From NCBI RefSeq assembly GCF_014773225.1, contig NZ_JACXAJ010000001.1, forward strand, positions 186,001-250,000: a DNA stretch of 64,000 nt, given 5' to 3'. This stretch comes from Pontibacter aquaedesilientis. Lineage in GTDB: Bacteria; Bacteroidota; Bacteroidia; Cytophagales; Hymenobacteraceae. This document shows, one piece after another, positions 42,406 to 50,674 of the stretch (the stretch's first letter is position 1; every line of letters starts with the position of its first letter). The position numbers and the translations under genes are program-made. The notes beneath the pieces were generated by a model. That model was not told the origin of the DNA. It saw nothing but the letters and a program-made list of their open reading frames with translations, and searched no databases.

Positions 42406-43962
42406 TCAGGAGCTGCAGGAGAGCATGGAACATCCGGCTTTGGCACTGGCCCAGTCAGGACGGGTCTGGAAAAACTCGTCGAACTTGGTGGTGTAGGGCT
42501 CCTTCATCGCTGCCTGCAACTTCACAAAAAGTGTATCATCGCCTTTCTCCAGTCCCTCAATGGCCTGGTGCAGCAGGTAGTTGCGCAGCACGAACCGCGG
42601 ATTGGCTTTGCGCATCATATCCTGCGAGTCAGAACGTTTGATCGTGTTTGTGTTCAACCGATCCAGGTAATGGCTGATCAAGGTATAGAGTATTGTTTTT
42701 TGCTCGGCCGTCAAGTCATTGTACAACGCCTGTTTGAAATAGGCCGCTACCTCTTCTTCGCTGTCAACAGCCAGGGGCAGGTCGATGAGCAATTGGTAGA
42801 AAATGGTCATATCCGGTTTGATCTCGGCCAGCACCTTTTCAAACTGGCTGATCAGGTCGCGATCTATTTGCGATACTTGGTCAAGGCCCAATTTGCGGCC
42901 CATCATCCCGTAGTATTCCGTCCAGTACACATCTTTGAACGTCTCCAGCGTGGCCACCAACTGGTCTTTGTCAGCCAGCGGCAACAGGGCTCCTGCCAAA
43001 GCACCCAGGTTCCAGTAACCCACAGACGGCTGTTTGCCAAAGGCGTACCTGCGGCCCGGCAGATCAGTCGTGTTGGGTGTGAAGTCGGGGTCGTAATCGT
43101 CCACGAAAGAGTAGGGGCCATAATCAATCGCCAGGCCGAGTATGGACATGTTGTCGGTGTTCATCACACCGTGCACAAAGCCCACGCGCATCCACTCCAC
43201 CATCAGGCGGGCAGTGCGGTCCACCACCTCCTTGAACCAGTCGATTACTTTGTTATCCCCTGTGATGTGCGGGTAGTACCGGTTGATGGTCCAGTCAACC
43301 AGTTGGCGCAGGTTGTCAATTTCCTTGCGGGCATTCAGCATCTCAAAATTACCGAAACGCAGGAAACTCGGCGCCACCCGCATCACAATAGCGCCCGGCT
43401 CGTAGGCCGCGTTGCCGTTGTAGAACATATCGCGCAGCACGGGTTCTCCGGTGCTCACCAGGCTCAGGGCCCGTGTGGTCGGCACCCCTAAATAATGCAT
43501 GGCCTCGCTCATCAGGTATTCGCGCACGGACGAGCGCAGTACGGCTCGGCCATCGGCACGGCGGGAGTAGGGGGTGAGCCCTGCCCCTTTCAGCTGCAGT
43601 TCCCAGGTCTTGCCGTCCGGTGCCTCCCACTCGCCCAGGGTAATGGCGCGGCCATCGCCCAACTGCCCGGCCCAGTTGCCGAACTGGTGCCCGGCATAAC
43701 AGGCAGCATAGGGGTACATGCTTTCCGTTACATGGTTACCTCCCAGAATATCGATGTCTTGCTGATCCGTCGGTTTGGCTATACCTAGCATATGGGCCAG
43801 CTCGTCGGACCAGGCCAAAAGGCTGGGTTTTGCAACTGGGGTGGGTTTGGCTTTGCTGTAGAACATGCCCGGCGTCTGGCGCGGGGTTAGAGTGCCGCTG
43901 TCGTCGCCGGCGAAGTGGCTGACAAACTCTTTCTTATAGGTTTTTGAGCTTAATGGCTCCAT
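42406..43962 (-). CDS. SelO/YdiU family protein adenylyltransferase
   Basis: A 518-aa protein of the SelO pseudokinase-fold family. Conserved blocks seen: YAACYAGHQFGNWAGQLGDGRAITLGE, WELQLKGAGLTPYSRRADGRAVLRSSVREYL, AIVMRVAPSFLRFGNFE, GFVHGVMNTDNMSILGLAIDYGPYSFVDDYDP and RRYAFGKQPSVGYWNLGALA. The nucleotide- and Mg-binding N and D residues lie in MNTDNMS and IDYGPY. SelO transfers AMP to Ser/Thr/Tyr of redox proteins. The C-terminus CSMLSC holds the Cys-x-x-Cys variant at the place where animals have selenocysteine. It is monocistronic. Confidence 0.95.
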   Translation of the reverse strand: MEPLSSKTYKKEFVSHFAGDDSGTLTPRQTPGMFYSKAKPTPVAKPSLLAWSDELAHMLGIAKPTDQQDIDILGGNHVTESMYPYAACYAGHQFGNWAGQLGDGRAITLGEWEAPDGKTWELQLKGAGLTPYSRRADGRAVLRSSVREYLMSEAMHYLGVPTTRALSLVSTGEPVLRDMFYNGNAAYEPGAIVMRVAPSFLRFGNFEMLNARKEIDNLRQLVDWTINRYYPHITGDNKVIDWFKEVVDRTARLMVEWMRVGFVHGVMNTDNMSILGLAIDYGPYSFVDDYDPDFTPNTTDLPGRRYAFGKQPSVGYWNLGALAGALLPLADKDQLVATLETFKDVYWTEYYGMMGRKLGLDQVSQIDRDLISQFEKVLAEIKPDMTIFYQLLIDLPLAVDSEEEVAAYFKQALYNDLTAEQKTILYTLISHYLDRLNTNTIKRSDSQDMMRKANPRFVLRNYLLHQAIEGLEKGDDTLFVKLQAAMKEPYTTKFDEFFQTRPDWASAKAGCSMLSCSS

Positions 43963-44143
43963 CGTTTTCAGTTTAAGGTGTAGGAGAGATTAGTGGGCCT
44001 GTGGCTTCTACTTTTGCCCGCCTTTTAACTTCTCTTAACAAGATTTCTGCAAGATTAGTTAAATTTAAGCGGACAATCCCAGAATAGACCGTATGTATGT
44101 GCTGACAATACCGAGCTATTCATTCTAAAGCAGACTATACCTT

Positions 44144-45073
44144 ATGTCAATCACCATATTTAGCCAAGGAAGAAACACAAGCCGTTGGGCAGATGCGCTT
44201 CGCGAGCGGCGTCCCGGTTTGGAGGTGCGCACTTATCCTGAAACAGGGTCTCCGGACGAAGTGGAGTTCGCCCTGGCCTGGAATCATCCGCAGGGAGTTT
44301 TCAAAGCCTTCCCCAACCTGAAATGCATCGCCTCAACGGGGGCCGGAGTAGACCACATCTTGCGCGACCCGGAGCTGCCGGAAGGGGTGAAGATCACCCG
44401 CATTGTGGACGAAAACCTGACCCATGACATGGCTGCCTTCGTGACGGCCCTTGTACTGAACCAGGTGCGTGGACTACACAGCTATAAAGAAGCGCAGCGC
44501 CAGCACACCTGGAAGCAGCACAGCTACCTGCGCACCAAGGATGTCGTGATCGGTATGATGGGAATGGGAGAGTTGGGCAGTTACGCGGCGCAGCAATTGA
44601 GCAAACTGGGCTTTAAAGTGCATGGCTGGTCACGCTCTCCCAAATTAATGGAAGGGGTAGGGGCTTTTGCCGGGCCCGAGGAATTCGATTCCTTCCTGTC
44701 GTCCTCTCATATCCTGATCTGCCTGCTGCCGCTCACAAAGCAAACGGCAAACATCCTCCACAAGGACACATTCAGCAAGCTGCCTAAGGGCGCTTATGTT
44801 ATCAATGTGGCCCGGGGCGAGCATCTGGTGGATCAAGACCTGATCGATATGATCGACCAGGGGCATTTGTCGGGCGCCAGTCTGGACGTGTTCAGGGAAG
44901 AACCGCTTCCGGCAGACCACGCCTTCTGGTCGCATCCGGCCATCCATGTCACGCCGCATATTGCCAGCGTCACCAATCCAGAGTCGGCTGTGTCCCAGAT
45001 TCTGGAGAACTACGATCGCATGCGTCACGGTGAGGCCCTTATCAATGTTGTTTCAAAAACCAAAGGATACTAA
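44144..45073 (+). CDS. ghrA: glyoxylate/hydroxypyruvate reductase A-like D-2-hydroxyacid dehydrogenase
   Basis: 309 aa. The short GhrA-type N-terminal domain (CIASTGAGVDHIL) precedes the Rossmann motif GMMGMGELGSYAAQQL. Catalytic residues are Arg in NVARGEHLVDQDLI, Glu in DVFREEPLP and His in HVTPHIASVT. GhrA enzymes reduce glyoxylate and hydroxypyruvate with NADPH; cofactor choice is not proven here, but WSRSPK after the second strand fits NADPH. The downstream VOC gene starts immediately after its stop (TAAATG), so they form an operon. The symbol reflects family similarity only. Confidence 0.88.
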   Translation: MSITIFSQGRNTSRWADALRERRPGLEVRTYPETGSPDEVEFALAWNHPQGVFKAFPNLKCIASTGAGVDHILRDPELPEGVKITRIVDENLTHDMAAFVTALVLNQVRGLHSYKEAQRQHTWKQHSYLRTKDVVIGMMGMGELGSYAAQQLSKLGFKVHGWSRSPKLMEGVGAFAGPEEFDSFLSSSHILICLLPLTKQTANILHKDTFSKLPKGAYVINVARGEHLVDQDLIDMIDQGHLSGASLDVFREEPLPADHAFWSHPAIHVTPHIASVTNPESAVSQILENYDRMRHGEALINVVSKTKGY

Positions 45074-45487
45074 ATGAACCCATTCCACTATGCCTTCAAG
45101 GTGAAGGACATTGCATCGACCCGCCAGTTTTACGTGGACATTTTAGGCTGCCAAGAGGGGCGCAGCACCGAGCATTGGACCGATTTCGACTTTTTCGGTC
45201 ACCAGCTTTCGGCCCATGTCAGCACCAACATCCCCGAGCCGGACTACTGCGGGCAAGTGGCCGGCATCCGTGTGCCCGTGCCGCATTTTGGCTGTTTGCT
45301 GACTTACGGGCAGTTCGATGAAGTGCGCGAACGCCTGGTGCAGCACGCTATACCTTTCGTAGTAGAGCCCTATACCCGCTACGAGGGAGAGGTAGGGGAG
45401 CAGCGCACCATGTTCGTGCTCGACCACAGCCAAAACCCACTCGAGTTCAAGGCTTTCAAGAATCCGGAGGAGGTGTTTGCTTCCTGA
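45074..45487 (+). CDS. VOC (glyoxalase/bleomycin-resistance) family protein
   Basis: A 137-aa two-module beta-alpha-beta-beta-beta protein. MNPFHYAFKVKDIASTRQFYVDILGCQEGRST starts module one with a metal-ligand His (HYAF), and HSQNPLEFKAF ends module two with the typical Glu ligand. The order matches stand-alone VOC dioxygenase or lyase domains; substrate unknown. It is co-transcribed with the GhrA-like reductase with no intervening base, suggesting linked 2-oxoacid metabolism. It ends before a strong terminator. Confidence 0.88.
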   Translation: MNPFHYAFKVKDIASTRQFYVDILGCQEGRSTEHWTDFDFFGHQLSAHVSTNIPEPDYCGQVAGIRVPVPHFGCLLTYGQFDEVRERLVQHAIPFVVEPYTRYEGEVGEQRTMFVLDHSQNPLEFKAFKNPEEVFAS

Positions 45488-45517
45488 CAGAGCTTACCTA
45501 TACCTTTACTAAGCACT

Positions 45518-45554
45518 AAGGCCAGCCTGTAGCGCACACAGGCTGGCCTTTGTT
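45518..45554 (+). terminator. terminator of the ghrA-VOC operon
   Basis: Perfect 13-bp stem AAGGCCAGCCTGT/ACAGGCTGGCCTT (45518-45530, 45538-45550) followed by TGTTTT. Confidence 0.9.
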
Positions 45555-45674
45555 TTGCCGGCAACCTGCTTATCGCACGACTTGAGGTGAAGCCACCTTT
45601 GAAGTGTTAAGACGTGAAGCGAACCGCAGGTAAACTCTAAGCTTTAATCGAAGCTATTTGTTATCTGGGGTTTT

Positions 45675-45727
45675 GTGAACGGTGTTGCTATAGGGTGGCG
45701 AAGCTAACCTATAGGCGTGGTTACCAG
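45675..45727 (-). repeat. attC-like site A (end of array)
   Basis: On the minus strand: CTGGTAAC, then stem CTATAGG...CCTATAG (45714-45708 and 45694-45688) with a 13-nt loop, then GTTCAC. The outer arms between AAC/GTT and the core stem are poorly paired. Confidence 0.5.
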
Positions 45728-45735
45728 AACGTGTT

Positions 45736-46284
45736 CTATTTTTTTAATTTAGGCTTAAAGTCGGAGAAGTCTCTGACTCTATATGAGTCCATAGTATAGT
45801 TCTTCTCTTTTTTGATGAAGGTCATGATGTCCCAACCCATTATGCCGCTTAATACTTCAGGACTTTCAGCGACGTATTTCAAAACTTCTTGCTTTTTGCC
45901 TTGCTCAATCTTATTTATCAAAGGACCAAAATCTGGCACCAAGTGAACGTTTGGCTCAAATGTAATTTGTGGATTTGGTCTTACGACTCTATAACCGTCC
46001 CAAATTTTGGGGTCTATATATGTTATCGCATGATTTTTAGTCCATACGATTCCGTGGCCAGTCCTTCCTTGAATATCCACGCCCCTTATATAGTAAAGAG
46101 TGTCAGCTGTTGTAAAGTCTATACCTAAGCTATCGTTTACAACTTTAAAAAACTCTTTTGCTTCAAGTATAAGTTCTTTGTCCTTCCTGGTTTTCTTATT
46201 CCGTTTCAGTTCCTGCACAATGGTTTGCGAGCAAGCGAAATGGCTTAAACTGAAGAGAATGATTACTGTTAAAAATTTCCTCAT
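45736..46284 (-). CDS. uncharacterised secreted protein (cassette gene 3)
   Basis: 182 aa with a signal peptide and possible lipobox (FLTVIILFSLSHFACSQ). The rest shows no family I know. It contains KEFFKVVNDSLGIDFTTADTLYYIRGVDIQGRTGHGIVW and a basic C-terminus (VRDFSDFKPKLKK). Codon use is AT-rich compared with flanking chromosomal genes. The ATG lies 8 nt after the GTTACCTG boundary of its cassette, which supports this start. Function cannot be inferred; exported cassette proteins are common in such arrays. Confidence 0.7.
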   Translation of the reverse strand: MRKFLTVIILFSLSHFACSQTIVQELKRNKKTRKDKELILEAKEFFKVVNDSLGIDFTTADTLYYIRGVDIQGRTGHGIVWTKNHAITYIDPKIWDGYRVVRPNPQITFEPNVHLVPDFGPLINKIEQGKKQEVLKYVAESPEVLSGIMGWDIMTFIKKEKNYTMDSYRVRDFSDFKPKLKK

Positions 46285-46292
46285 TTCACTTA

Positions 46293-46359
46293 CAGGTAAC
46301 GGTTAGTGCAGGCTGCGAACGAGGCATAGCCGAGTTTGGAGCCTGTACCGTGTTGGGGG
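46293..46359 (-). repeat. attC-like site B
   Basis: On the minus strand: CCCCCAAC - ACGGTA - CAGGCT - 25-nt loop - AGCCTG - CACTAACC - GTTACCTG. The arms pair as AAC, GGT/A and CAGGCT with small bulges (AC, T, GTG), as the extrahelical bases of attC do. Confidence 0.6.
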
Positions 46360-46369
46360 AAGTAATTTT

Positions 46370-46867
46370 TTAATTCTCACTGCAATCATAGAAATCAATA
46401 ACTCTTAGCTCTTTTAATTTCTCTAATTCTCCTTGGTCTAAACTCTTTGAAACCCAAGTACAGGCTTTGTCCAAGTTGTCATAAGAAGTGAGATAGAATT
46501 CTTCATCCTTATAAATATGCTGGTGAACGAAGTTTGATTCCAAGTTCCAATTGGGAAGAGCTAGTAAAATTTCTTCTTTAGCCTTTTTTGAAAGTTTTAC
46601 TTTAAAAGAATTCTGCTTTGGCCATACTGTTCCTTTCCATACTTTAGTATCATCTGATATTGGGTATATGGAAAGCAGGTGATAAATTTCTTCATCTGCT
46701 AATCCTTCAATTGACCAAATGCTATCTTCTGGAACAATACTAATAATTAGCGCAAGAAACTTATTTCTATCGTTGATTTCATCTACAATCCAGCAATTGT
46801 CAAAGTCAATCTCCTTCCCTTTAATGTCTGTTTCTATTCCAAGTAGTTTCTTAATTGCTCTTAACAT
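46370..46867 (-). CDS. uncharacterised protein (cassette gene 2)
   Basis: 165 aa, AT-rich, no signal peptide (MLRAIKKLLGIETDIKGKEIDFDNCWIVDEI start). A soluble alpha/beta protein with acidic C-terminus (ELRVIDFYDCSEN). Not recognised. It is bounded by GTTGGGGG and CCCCCAAC; the ATG lies 15 nt after the boundary. No promoter of its own is visible, as expected for a cassette gene read from outside. Confidence 0.7.
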   Translation of the reverse strand: MLRAIKKLLGIETDIKGKEIDFDNCWIVDEINDRNKFLALIISIVPEDSIWSIEGLADEEIYHLLSIYPISDDTKVWKGTVWPKQNSFKVKLSKKAKEEILLALPNWNLESNFVHQHIYKDEEFYLTSYDNLDKACTWVSKSLDQGELEKLKELRVIDFYDCSEN

Positions 46868-46882
46868 TTATAATTTTTATTA

Positions 46883-46955
46883 CCCCCAACGGCCTCGTGT
46901 AAAAGACGTGTGAGGCTGTCGGCGGAAACATGACTTTTACACAATGTTGTGGCAC
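46883..46955 (-). repeat. attC-like site C
   Basis: On the minus strand: GTGCCACAAC - ATT - GTGTAAAAG - 28-nt loop - CTTTTACAC - GAGGCC - GTTGGGGG. A perfect 9-bp core stem (46897-46905 with 46934-46942) is flanked by AAC/GTT ends. The best-formed site of the array. Confidence 0.65.
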
Positions 46956-46963
46956 GTTTTTCT

Positions 46964-47638
46964 TTAAAAGTCTGCTTCATAGCCATGGCCTCGTTGTCCC
47001 CACCACAGAAGCCATTTTGCAGCCGAGAACATTATATGGGCTTTGCTTTCAGGTGTATCTTCGTCAGAATCTGGAGGTGTTCTTTGCTCTTTTAGATATT
47101 GTACATTGTATCTGGTCGCGTAATCATCAGCTATTTTCAATAATCGTTGTCCAAAGTCCACCGTTCCAAGTGCAAGTTGGGATGTGTACGCCTCCTCCAT
47201 CATTTCCTTTCCCAGTATCTCCTCACAATCTTGCAGGAACTGGGCTCTGAAAACATGTGGTTCGTAATGTGGAGCAATGTACATTGGGATTCCATCGTGT
47301 TCCGTAACAAGGTCTACTACATAATACCCATTCATTGTTTGTAGGAATTTTTCAAGCGATTGGTTCTTGTCAGTCCGCTGTTCAAACTGACTTTTGGCCC
47401 ATTCAGTCGCCTTATCGTCAAAGCCTACCTTTGGAGCCGCAAGCGTCTCATAGGCTGGTATTGATATTTCAAGAAATTGCTCTAATAACTCTTCTTGGCT
47501 TTTCTGCTTCTTCCCAAATAAATTTCCGAGAATTGAAGTGCTTGCTTTCTTTTTTCCTGATAAAGTAAGAAAAATGTCTTCGTATTCTTCTTCTCTACCT
47601 GCCAGAGGCTTATTTAATGGTTTCCAATCAAGTCCCAT
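46964..47638 (-). CDS. uncharacterised protein (cassette gene 1)
   Basis: 224 aa, soluble, Lys/Glu-rich. LSGKKKASTSILGNLFGKKQKSQEELLEQFLEISIPAYETLAAPKVGF opens it, a central TMNGYYVVDLVTEHDGIPMYIAPHYEPHVFRAQFLQDCEEILG follows, and it ends in KWLLWWGQRGHGYEADF. The spacing suggests a protein of the Imm/SMI-like size class, but I cannot assign a family. It lies between GTTGTGGCAC and GTGCCACAAC, the longest boundary repeat of the array. Confidence 0.7.
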   Translation of the reverse strand: MGLDWKPLNKPLAGREEEYEDIFLTLSGKKKASTSILGNLFGKKQKSQEELLEQFLEISIPAYETLAAPKVGFDDKATEWAKSQFEQRTDKNQSLEKFLQTMNGYYVVDLVTEHDGIPMYIAPHYEPHVFRAQFLQDCEEILGKEMMEEAYTSQLALGTVDFGQRLLKIADDYATRYNVQYLKEQRTPPDSDEDTPESKAHIMFSAAKWLLWWGQRGHGYEADF

Positions 47639-47653
47639 TTTTATTTATTAAAT

Positions 47654-47695
47654 GTGCCACAACTACTGTATAGTAGGAGTACCTACTCCTGCTAT
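47654..47695 (-). repeat. array boundary repeat plus hairpin (site D)
   Basis: The GTGCCACAAC boundary (47654-47663) is followed by a 12-bp stem ATAGTAGGAGTA/TACTCCTGCTAT (47670-47681, 47684-47695, one mismatch). It lacks the clear attC arrangement, so it may be the recombination edge or upstream region of the array. Confidence 0.4.
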
Positions 47696-47903
47696 CTGCA
47701 CTATATTTATAGGAGTAAACGCCTTTAAATGAAGGCACACCTTTTTAAATATAAGAATAGTTTTATGATTTCAGAAGAACAAGCTTATATCTTCTACATT
47801 CAGGTTAAAAAGCGATAGACAAACCCAACTTAGCTAAGCGGTTCTGTATGAAACCTTCTTTTCGTTTATAACCGTAGAGAAGTGTAAATAATAAAATGGA
47901 ACT

Positions 47904-48104
47904 ATGGAGACCAACTCATCTACAAATCCGCTCGAAAACCTGCTACACAACCCGATGGAAATCTTGAACGTGGTGAAAAACCCCGGGAAGTATGGCCTGG
48001 ATATTTATAAAGGCCTGGACATCAAACAACAGCAGTATGTGCTGTTCGCCGCCGGCGCAGCCCTGATCGGGTATGGCCTATACCTGGGCATGAACAAAAA
48101 ATAG
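47904..48104 (+). CDS. 66-aa single-pass membrane protein
   Basis: A small protein with polar N-terminus (METNSSTNPLENLLHNPMEILNVVKNPGKYGLDIYKGL) and one C-terminal helix (YVLFAAGAALIGYGLYLGM) ending in NKK, the layout of a tail-anchored inner-membrane protein. Family not recognised. Codon use is like the surrounding chromosome, so it lies outside the AT-rich cassette array. It ends before a bidirectional terminator. Confidence 0.7.
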   Translation: METNSSTNPLENLLHNPMEILNVVKNPGKYGLDIYKGLDIKQQQYVLFAAGAALIGYGLYLGMNKK

Positions 48105-48246
48105 GTGTCCTGGTATTAACCTCCGTTAGCAGGATTCGTATATTCAAGGTATAAAAACTATGTTATCGTTCAGACAGGTTTCAACCTGAGTAAAAGCTTG
48201 TAGAAGCTTTTGGAAGAATTGCTTCCCTATATGACGAAACATAAAA

Positions 48247-48293
48247 AGAAAGACCTGCCTTCAGCTTTACTGAGGGCAGGTCTTTCTGCTTTT
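48247..48293. terminator. bidirectional terminator with TATACCT at its tail
   Basis: An 18-bp stem (48247-48264 with 48270-48287, one G-U) is followed by GCTTTT-ATACCT, so the AGGTATA word lies in the T-tract side. Convergent genes flank it. Confidence 0.9.
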
Positions 48294-48306
48294 ATACCTT
48301 CGCAGG

Positions 48307-48741
48307 CTATCTTTTCTTGCGGCCTATACCTTTCTTGGAGGCACGCAGTTTGTGCTGCTCTTCCTTGAGTACCTTAAATTCATCGTTCGGAACCGTTATG
48401 GTATATTCCACCGAGGACAGGATGTGCTCATGCTCCTCGTCGTCGTATACCAGCAGCACCGAAAGGAACTTGTTCTCATTGAGTACATAGTCATCCCCTT
48501 CCTTGTCGTACACCAGAAAATCGTACTCGCCCTCAGGCAGGTTCTTGTCCTCTTTGCGGGCCAAGCAGTCGCCGGTAAGGGTAACGGGCTCATCCAGTTC
48601 CACCATCAGGTCGAAGGGCTGGTAGTATTTTCCGTCTTTTTTGTGCGTGATATATTCGATCTTGTCAATCTCGAGCGTTATACCTGCATGGCGGTCGTCG
48701 CGCTTGTTTTTGACGTTGAGAATGTTGCCGGTCAGTTTCAT
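48307..48741 (-). CDS. uncharacterised 144-aa protein
   Basis: A soluble beta-rich protein (MKLTGNILNVKNKRDDRHAGITLEIDKIEYITHKKDGKYYQPFDLMVELDEPVTLTGDCLARK) with a highly basic C-terminal tail (HKLRASKKGIGRKKR). No family recognised. A TAATTTTG box lies at 48753-48746, close to the start, which would make the mRNA almost leaderless; no matching -33 element is seen. Confidence 0.7.
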   Translation of the reverse strand: MKLTGNILNVKNKRDDRHAGITLEIDKIEYITHKKDGKYYQPFDLMVELDEPVTLTGDCLARKEDKNLPEGEYDFLVYDKEGDDYVLNENKFLSVLLVYDDEEHEHILSSVEYTITVPNDEFKVLKEEQHKLRASKKGIGRKKR

Positions 48742-48864
48742 GCTGCAAAATTAAGCTTATAATTTAAACAAACATTCTATTACCTTCCCTTTAAAATTAC
48801 AGCTTAACTTTGTTGTTGAACCCAAAGCGCCTTGCCGTTACGCTTAAGTCTCCCTACAGAAACC

Positions 48865-49989
48865 ATGTCTACTGCCGATACAAACGATTTTTTCATTACC
48901 CAACGAAGCAGCGCCGAGATAAAATCGGAGTTGCTAAACGAGTTTTTCAAAGCGTGGTGCAGTGCCCAGTTGCAGGGGCAGCGCTACAAATCCAACCCGG
49001 TGCTGGCCTTTATCGACCTGTACGCCGGCGACGGCAAACCCGAGGACGGCAAGCCTGCCACGCCGGTGCGTGTGCTCAACAGCATATTTGGGGCCACCGA
49101 CAAGTATAACCTCAACAAAGTGGTGCGCACCTTCTTCAACGACGAGAAGAAGACGGTGACGGCCAGACTGAAAGAGAACCTGCAACAACTGCCTTATTAC
49201 GAAGACCTGCAGCACAAGCCGGTGCTGCTGCATGAGGATAGCAGTTTGGCGGCGCTGGCGAAACTGCTTGGCAACGACACGCCCACCCTGCTATACCTGG
49301 ATCCGTTTGGTTACGAGTTTTCGCAGCAATTGCTGTTACAGTCGGTACGCCGCTGGGGGCTGGATTTGTTTATGCTCTTCACGCCGGCCAAACTGCGTGC
49401 CGCCGTGCAGCAGGCAACGGAAGATAGCATCATGGCCGATGTGTTAGGCAAGGAGCGACTTGAGAAAATACGCGAGTTCTGCGACCGCTACCAGGACGCC
49501 GGCCAGCGCGAGGACTTTATGGTGGACCAGTTTGAGGATGTTTTCCGGGAGAAGGATTACAAGACGTTCCGTTTCAAGATCAGCCTACCCAAGAAGAACC
49601 AGACAAGCCATTACCTGTTTTTTGTGTCCAAGAACGATGCGCCCTACATGAAAATGAAGGAGCTCATGCTCATGTACAGCGACTACCAGGAGGACGGTGT
49701 GCCGCTTTTCGGTGCCAACATCAAGCACCAGCTCTCCCTGTTTCAGGAGCAGTACCGTTACTCCATCAAAAACCTGATCGCAGACCTGGCCGAGAAACGC
49801 AGCTATTACCACAACCTGCCCATCGACAGCATTTACCGTCACCACAACATCGGCACCAACTACATCAGGGGTAATTACAAAGAGGCGTTTGAGGCACTGA
49901 AAGCGGAAGGTATAGTAGAGGCGATTAACCCGGTGTCGCGACAGCCGATGCGTAAGGTGTCGTTTACTTCGATTATCGGGTATAAGTAA
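48865..49989 (+). CDS. three-Cys-motif partner protein TcmP-like
   Basis: 374 aa from ATG 48865 (an upstream TTG at 48832 is disfavoured). Conserved TcmP features: an early helix KSELLNEFFKAWCSA, the FIDLYAGDGKPEDGKPATPVRVLNSI block similar to a methyltransferase-like or nuclease-like strand-loop, and TLLYLDPFGYEFS with a DPFG motif. TcmP proteins normally neighbour a 'three-Cys-motif' protein of the DUF5131 radical-SAM-like class; no such gene is present here. Function is unknown and an association with phage defence has been discussed for such pairs. A weak TAACTTTG box lies at 48805. Confidence 0.85.
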   Translation: MSTADTNDFFITQRSSAEIKSELLNEFFKAWCSAQLQGQRYKSNPVLAFIDLYAGDGKPEDGKPATPVRVLNSIFGATDKYNLNKVVRTFFNDEKKTVTARLKENLQQLPYYEDLQHKPVLLHEDSSLAALAKLLGNDTPTLLYLDPFGYEFSQQLLLQSVRRWGLDLFMLFTPAKLRAAVQQATEDSIMADVLGKERLEKIREFCDRYQDAGQREDFMVDQFEDVFREKDYKTFRFKISLPKKNQTSHYLFFVSKNDAPYMKMKELMLMYSDYQEDGVPLFGANIKHQLSLFQEQYRYSIKNLIADLAEKRSYYHNLPIDSIYRHHNIGTNYIRGNYKEAFEALKAEGIVEAINPVSRQPMRKVSFTSIIGYK

Positions 49990-50093
49990 GACTTATACCT
50001 GTGGCAAAGCAGCGGCTAATTCTCTTTGCGGGAGTAAAGGGTTAGTTATGCACGAGAATCCTGATTCAGACAATATTTCAAACCAAACCAATC

Positions 50094-50654
50094 ATGCAGA
50101 ATCCGAAGCTTTTTATGCTGATGCTGGGCTGTCGTCCGGAGGGCCGCAACACCGAGCAGCACGATATGTTATTTGCCATCGGCGAACAGGTAAGTGACCT
50201 TGTCCCTGCCATTAAAGCCTTTTGGCCGGAAGCGAAAGGCAATATCCACGTAGATGCCTGGCGTGAAGTAAGGCAGGTGAACGGGCACCAGATCCAAGTG
50301 GTGCCGAAGGAGGACTTACCGGCAAAACCGGGAGCAGGCAAATTGTTTTTTCTGAACCTCGGGGGCTATAAGCCAGGGGAGTTCGATGAGTTCCATTATA
50401 AAATGCTGGCCGTGGCTGAGAACCAGGCGGGAGCAATACAGCAAGCCAAGCAAACGGCGTTTTACAAGCACACCGGTTTTAAAGGCGCGGCATCGCACAT
50501 CGACGATAAGTTTGGCGTGGATGTGGACGAGGTGTATGAAGTGAAGGATATCCTGACTGCCGGTGACAAAGCCAGGTATAGCCTGCAGGTGCTGACAGGC
50601 GATGGGCCGGAAGATGAAATGCATTTGGGCTATTTCCAGCTGCATAAGTTGTAG
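50094..50654 (+). CDS. DUF1543 domain-containing protein
   Basis: A 186-aa protein with duplicated DUF1543 modules: KLFMLMLGCRPEGRNTEQHDMLFAIGEQV, HVDAWREVRQVNGHQIQVVPK in the first half and KLFFLNLGGYKPGEFDEFHYKMLAVAENQAGAIQQAKQTAFYK, HIDDKFGVDVDEVYEV in the second. The two halves look like a tandem repeat of one small alpha/beta unit. Function unknown. The dacB-type gene begins 20 bp downstream on the same strand, so co-transcription is likely. Confidence 0.85.
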   Translation: MQNPKLFMLMLGCRPEGRNTEQHDMLFAIGEQVSDLVPAIKAFWPEAKGNIHVDAWREVRQVNGHQIQVVPKEDLPAKPGAGKLFFLNLGGYKPGEFDEFHYKMLAVAENQAGAIQQAKQTAFYKHTGFKGAASHIDDKFGVDVDEVYEVKDILTAGDKARYSLQVLTGDGPEDEMHLGYFQLHKL

Positions 50655-50674
50655 GAATTCCCTATTTTCAAGGT

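Larger units (their letters stand above)
45675..47695 (-). mobile_element. integron-like gene cassette array (three cassettes, no integrase seen)
   Basis: Three AT-rich genes, all on the minus strand, are each preceded by GTT-xxxxx and followed by its complement xxxxx-AAC. Gene 46964-47638 has GTTGTGGCAC/GTGCCACAAC (10 bp), gene 46370-46867 GTTGGGGG/CCCCCAAC (8 bp), gene 45736-46284 GTTACC/GGTAAC (6 bp). Between cassettes, AAC and GTT bound an imperfect hairpin with unpaired bases, the architecture of integron attC sites. GTT-to-ATG leaders are only 8-16 nt. No integrase gene lies in the window, so it would be an array of the CALIN type. AGGTATA is nearly absent (one copy). Confidence 0.62.

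Noticed and set aside
42568..43491. 307-codon open frame antisense to selO
   Set aside because: It is His/Val/Gln-rich and opposite a fully conserved SelO sequence.
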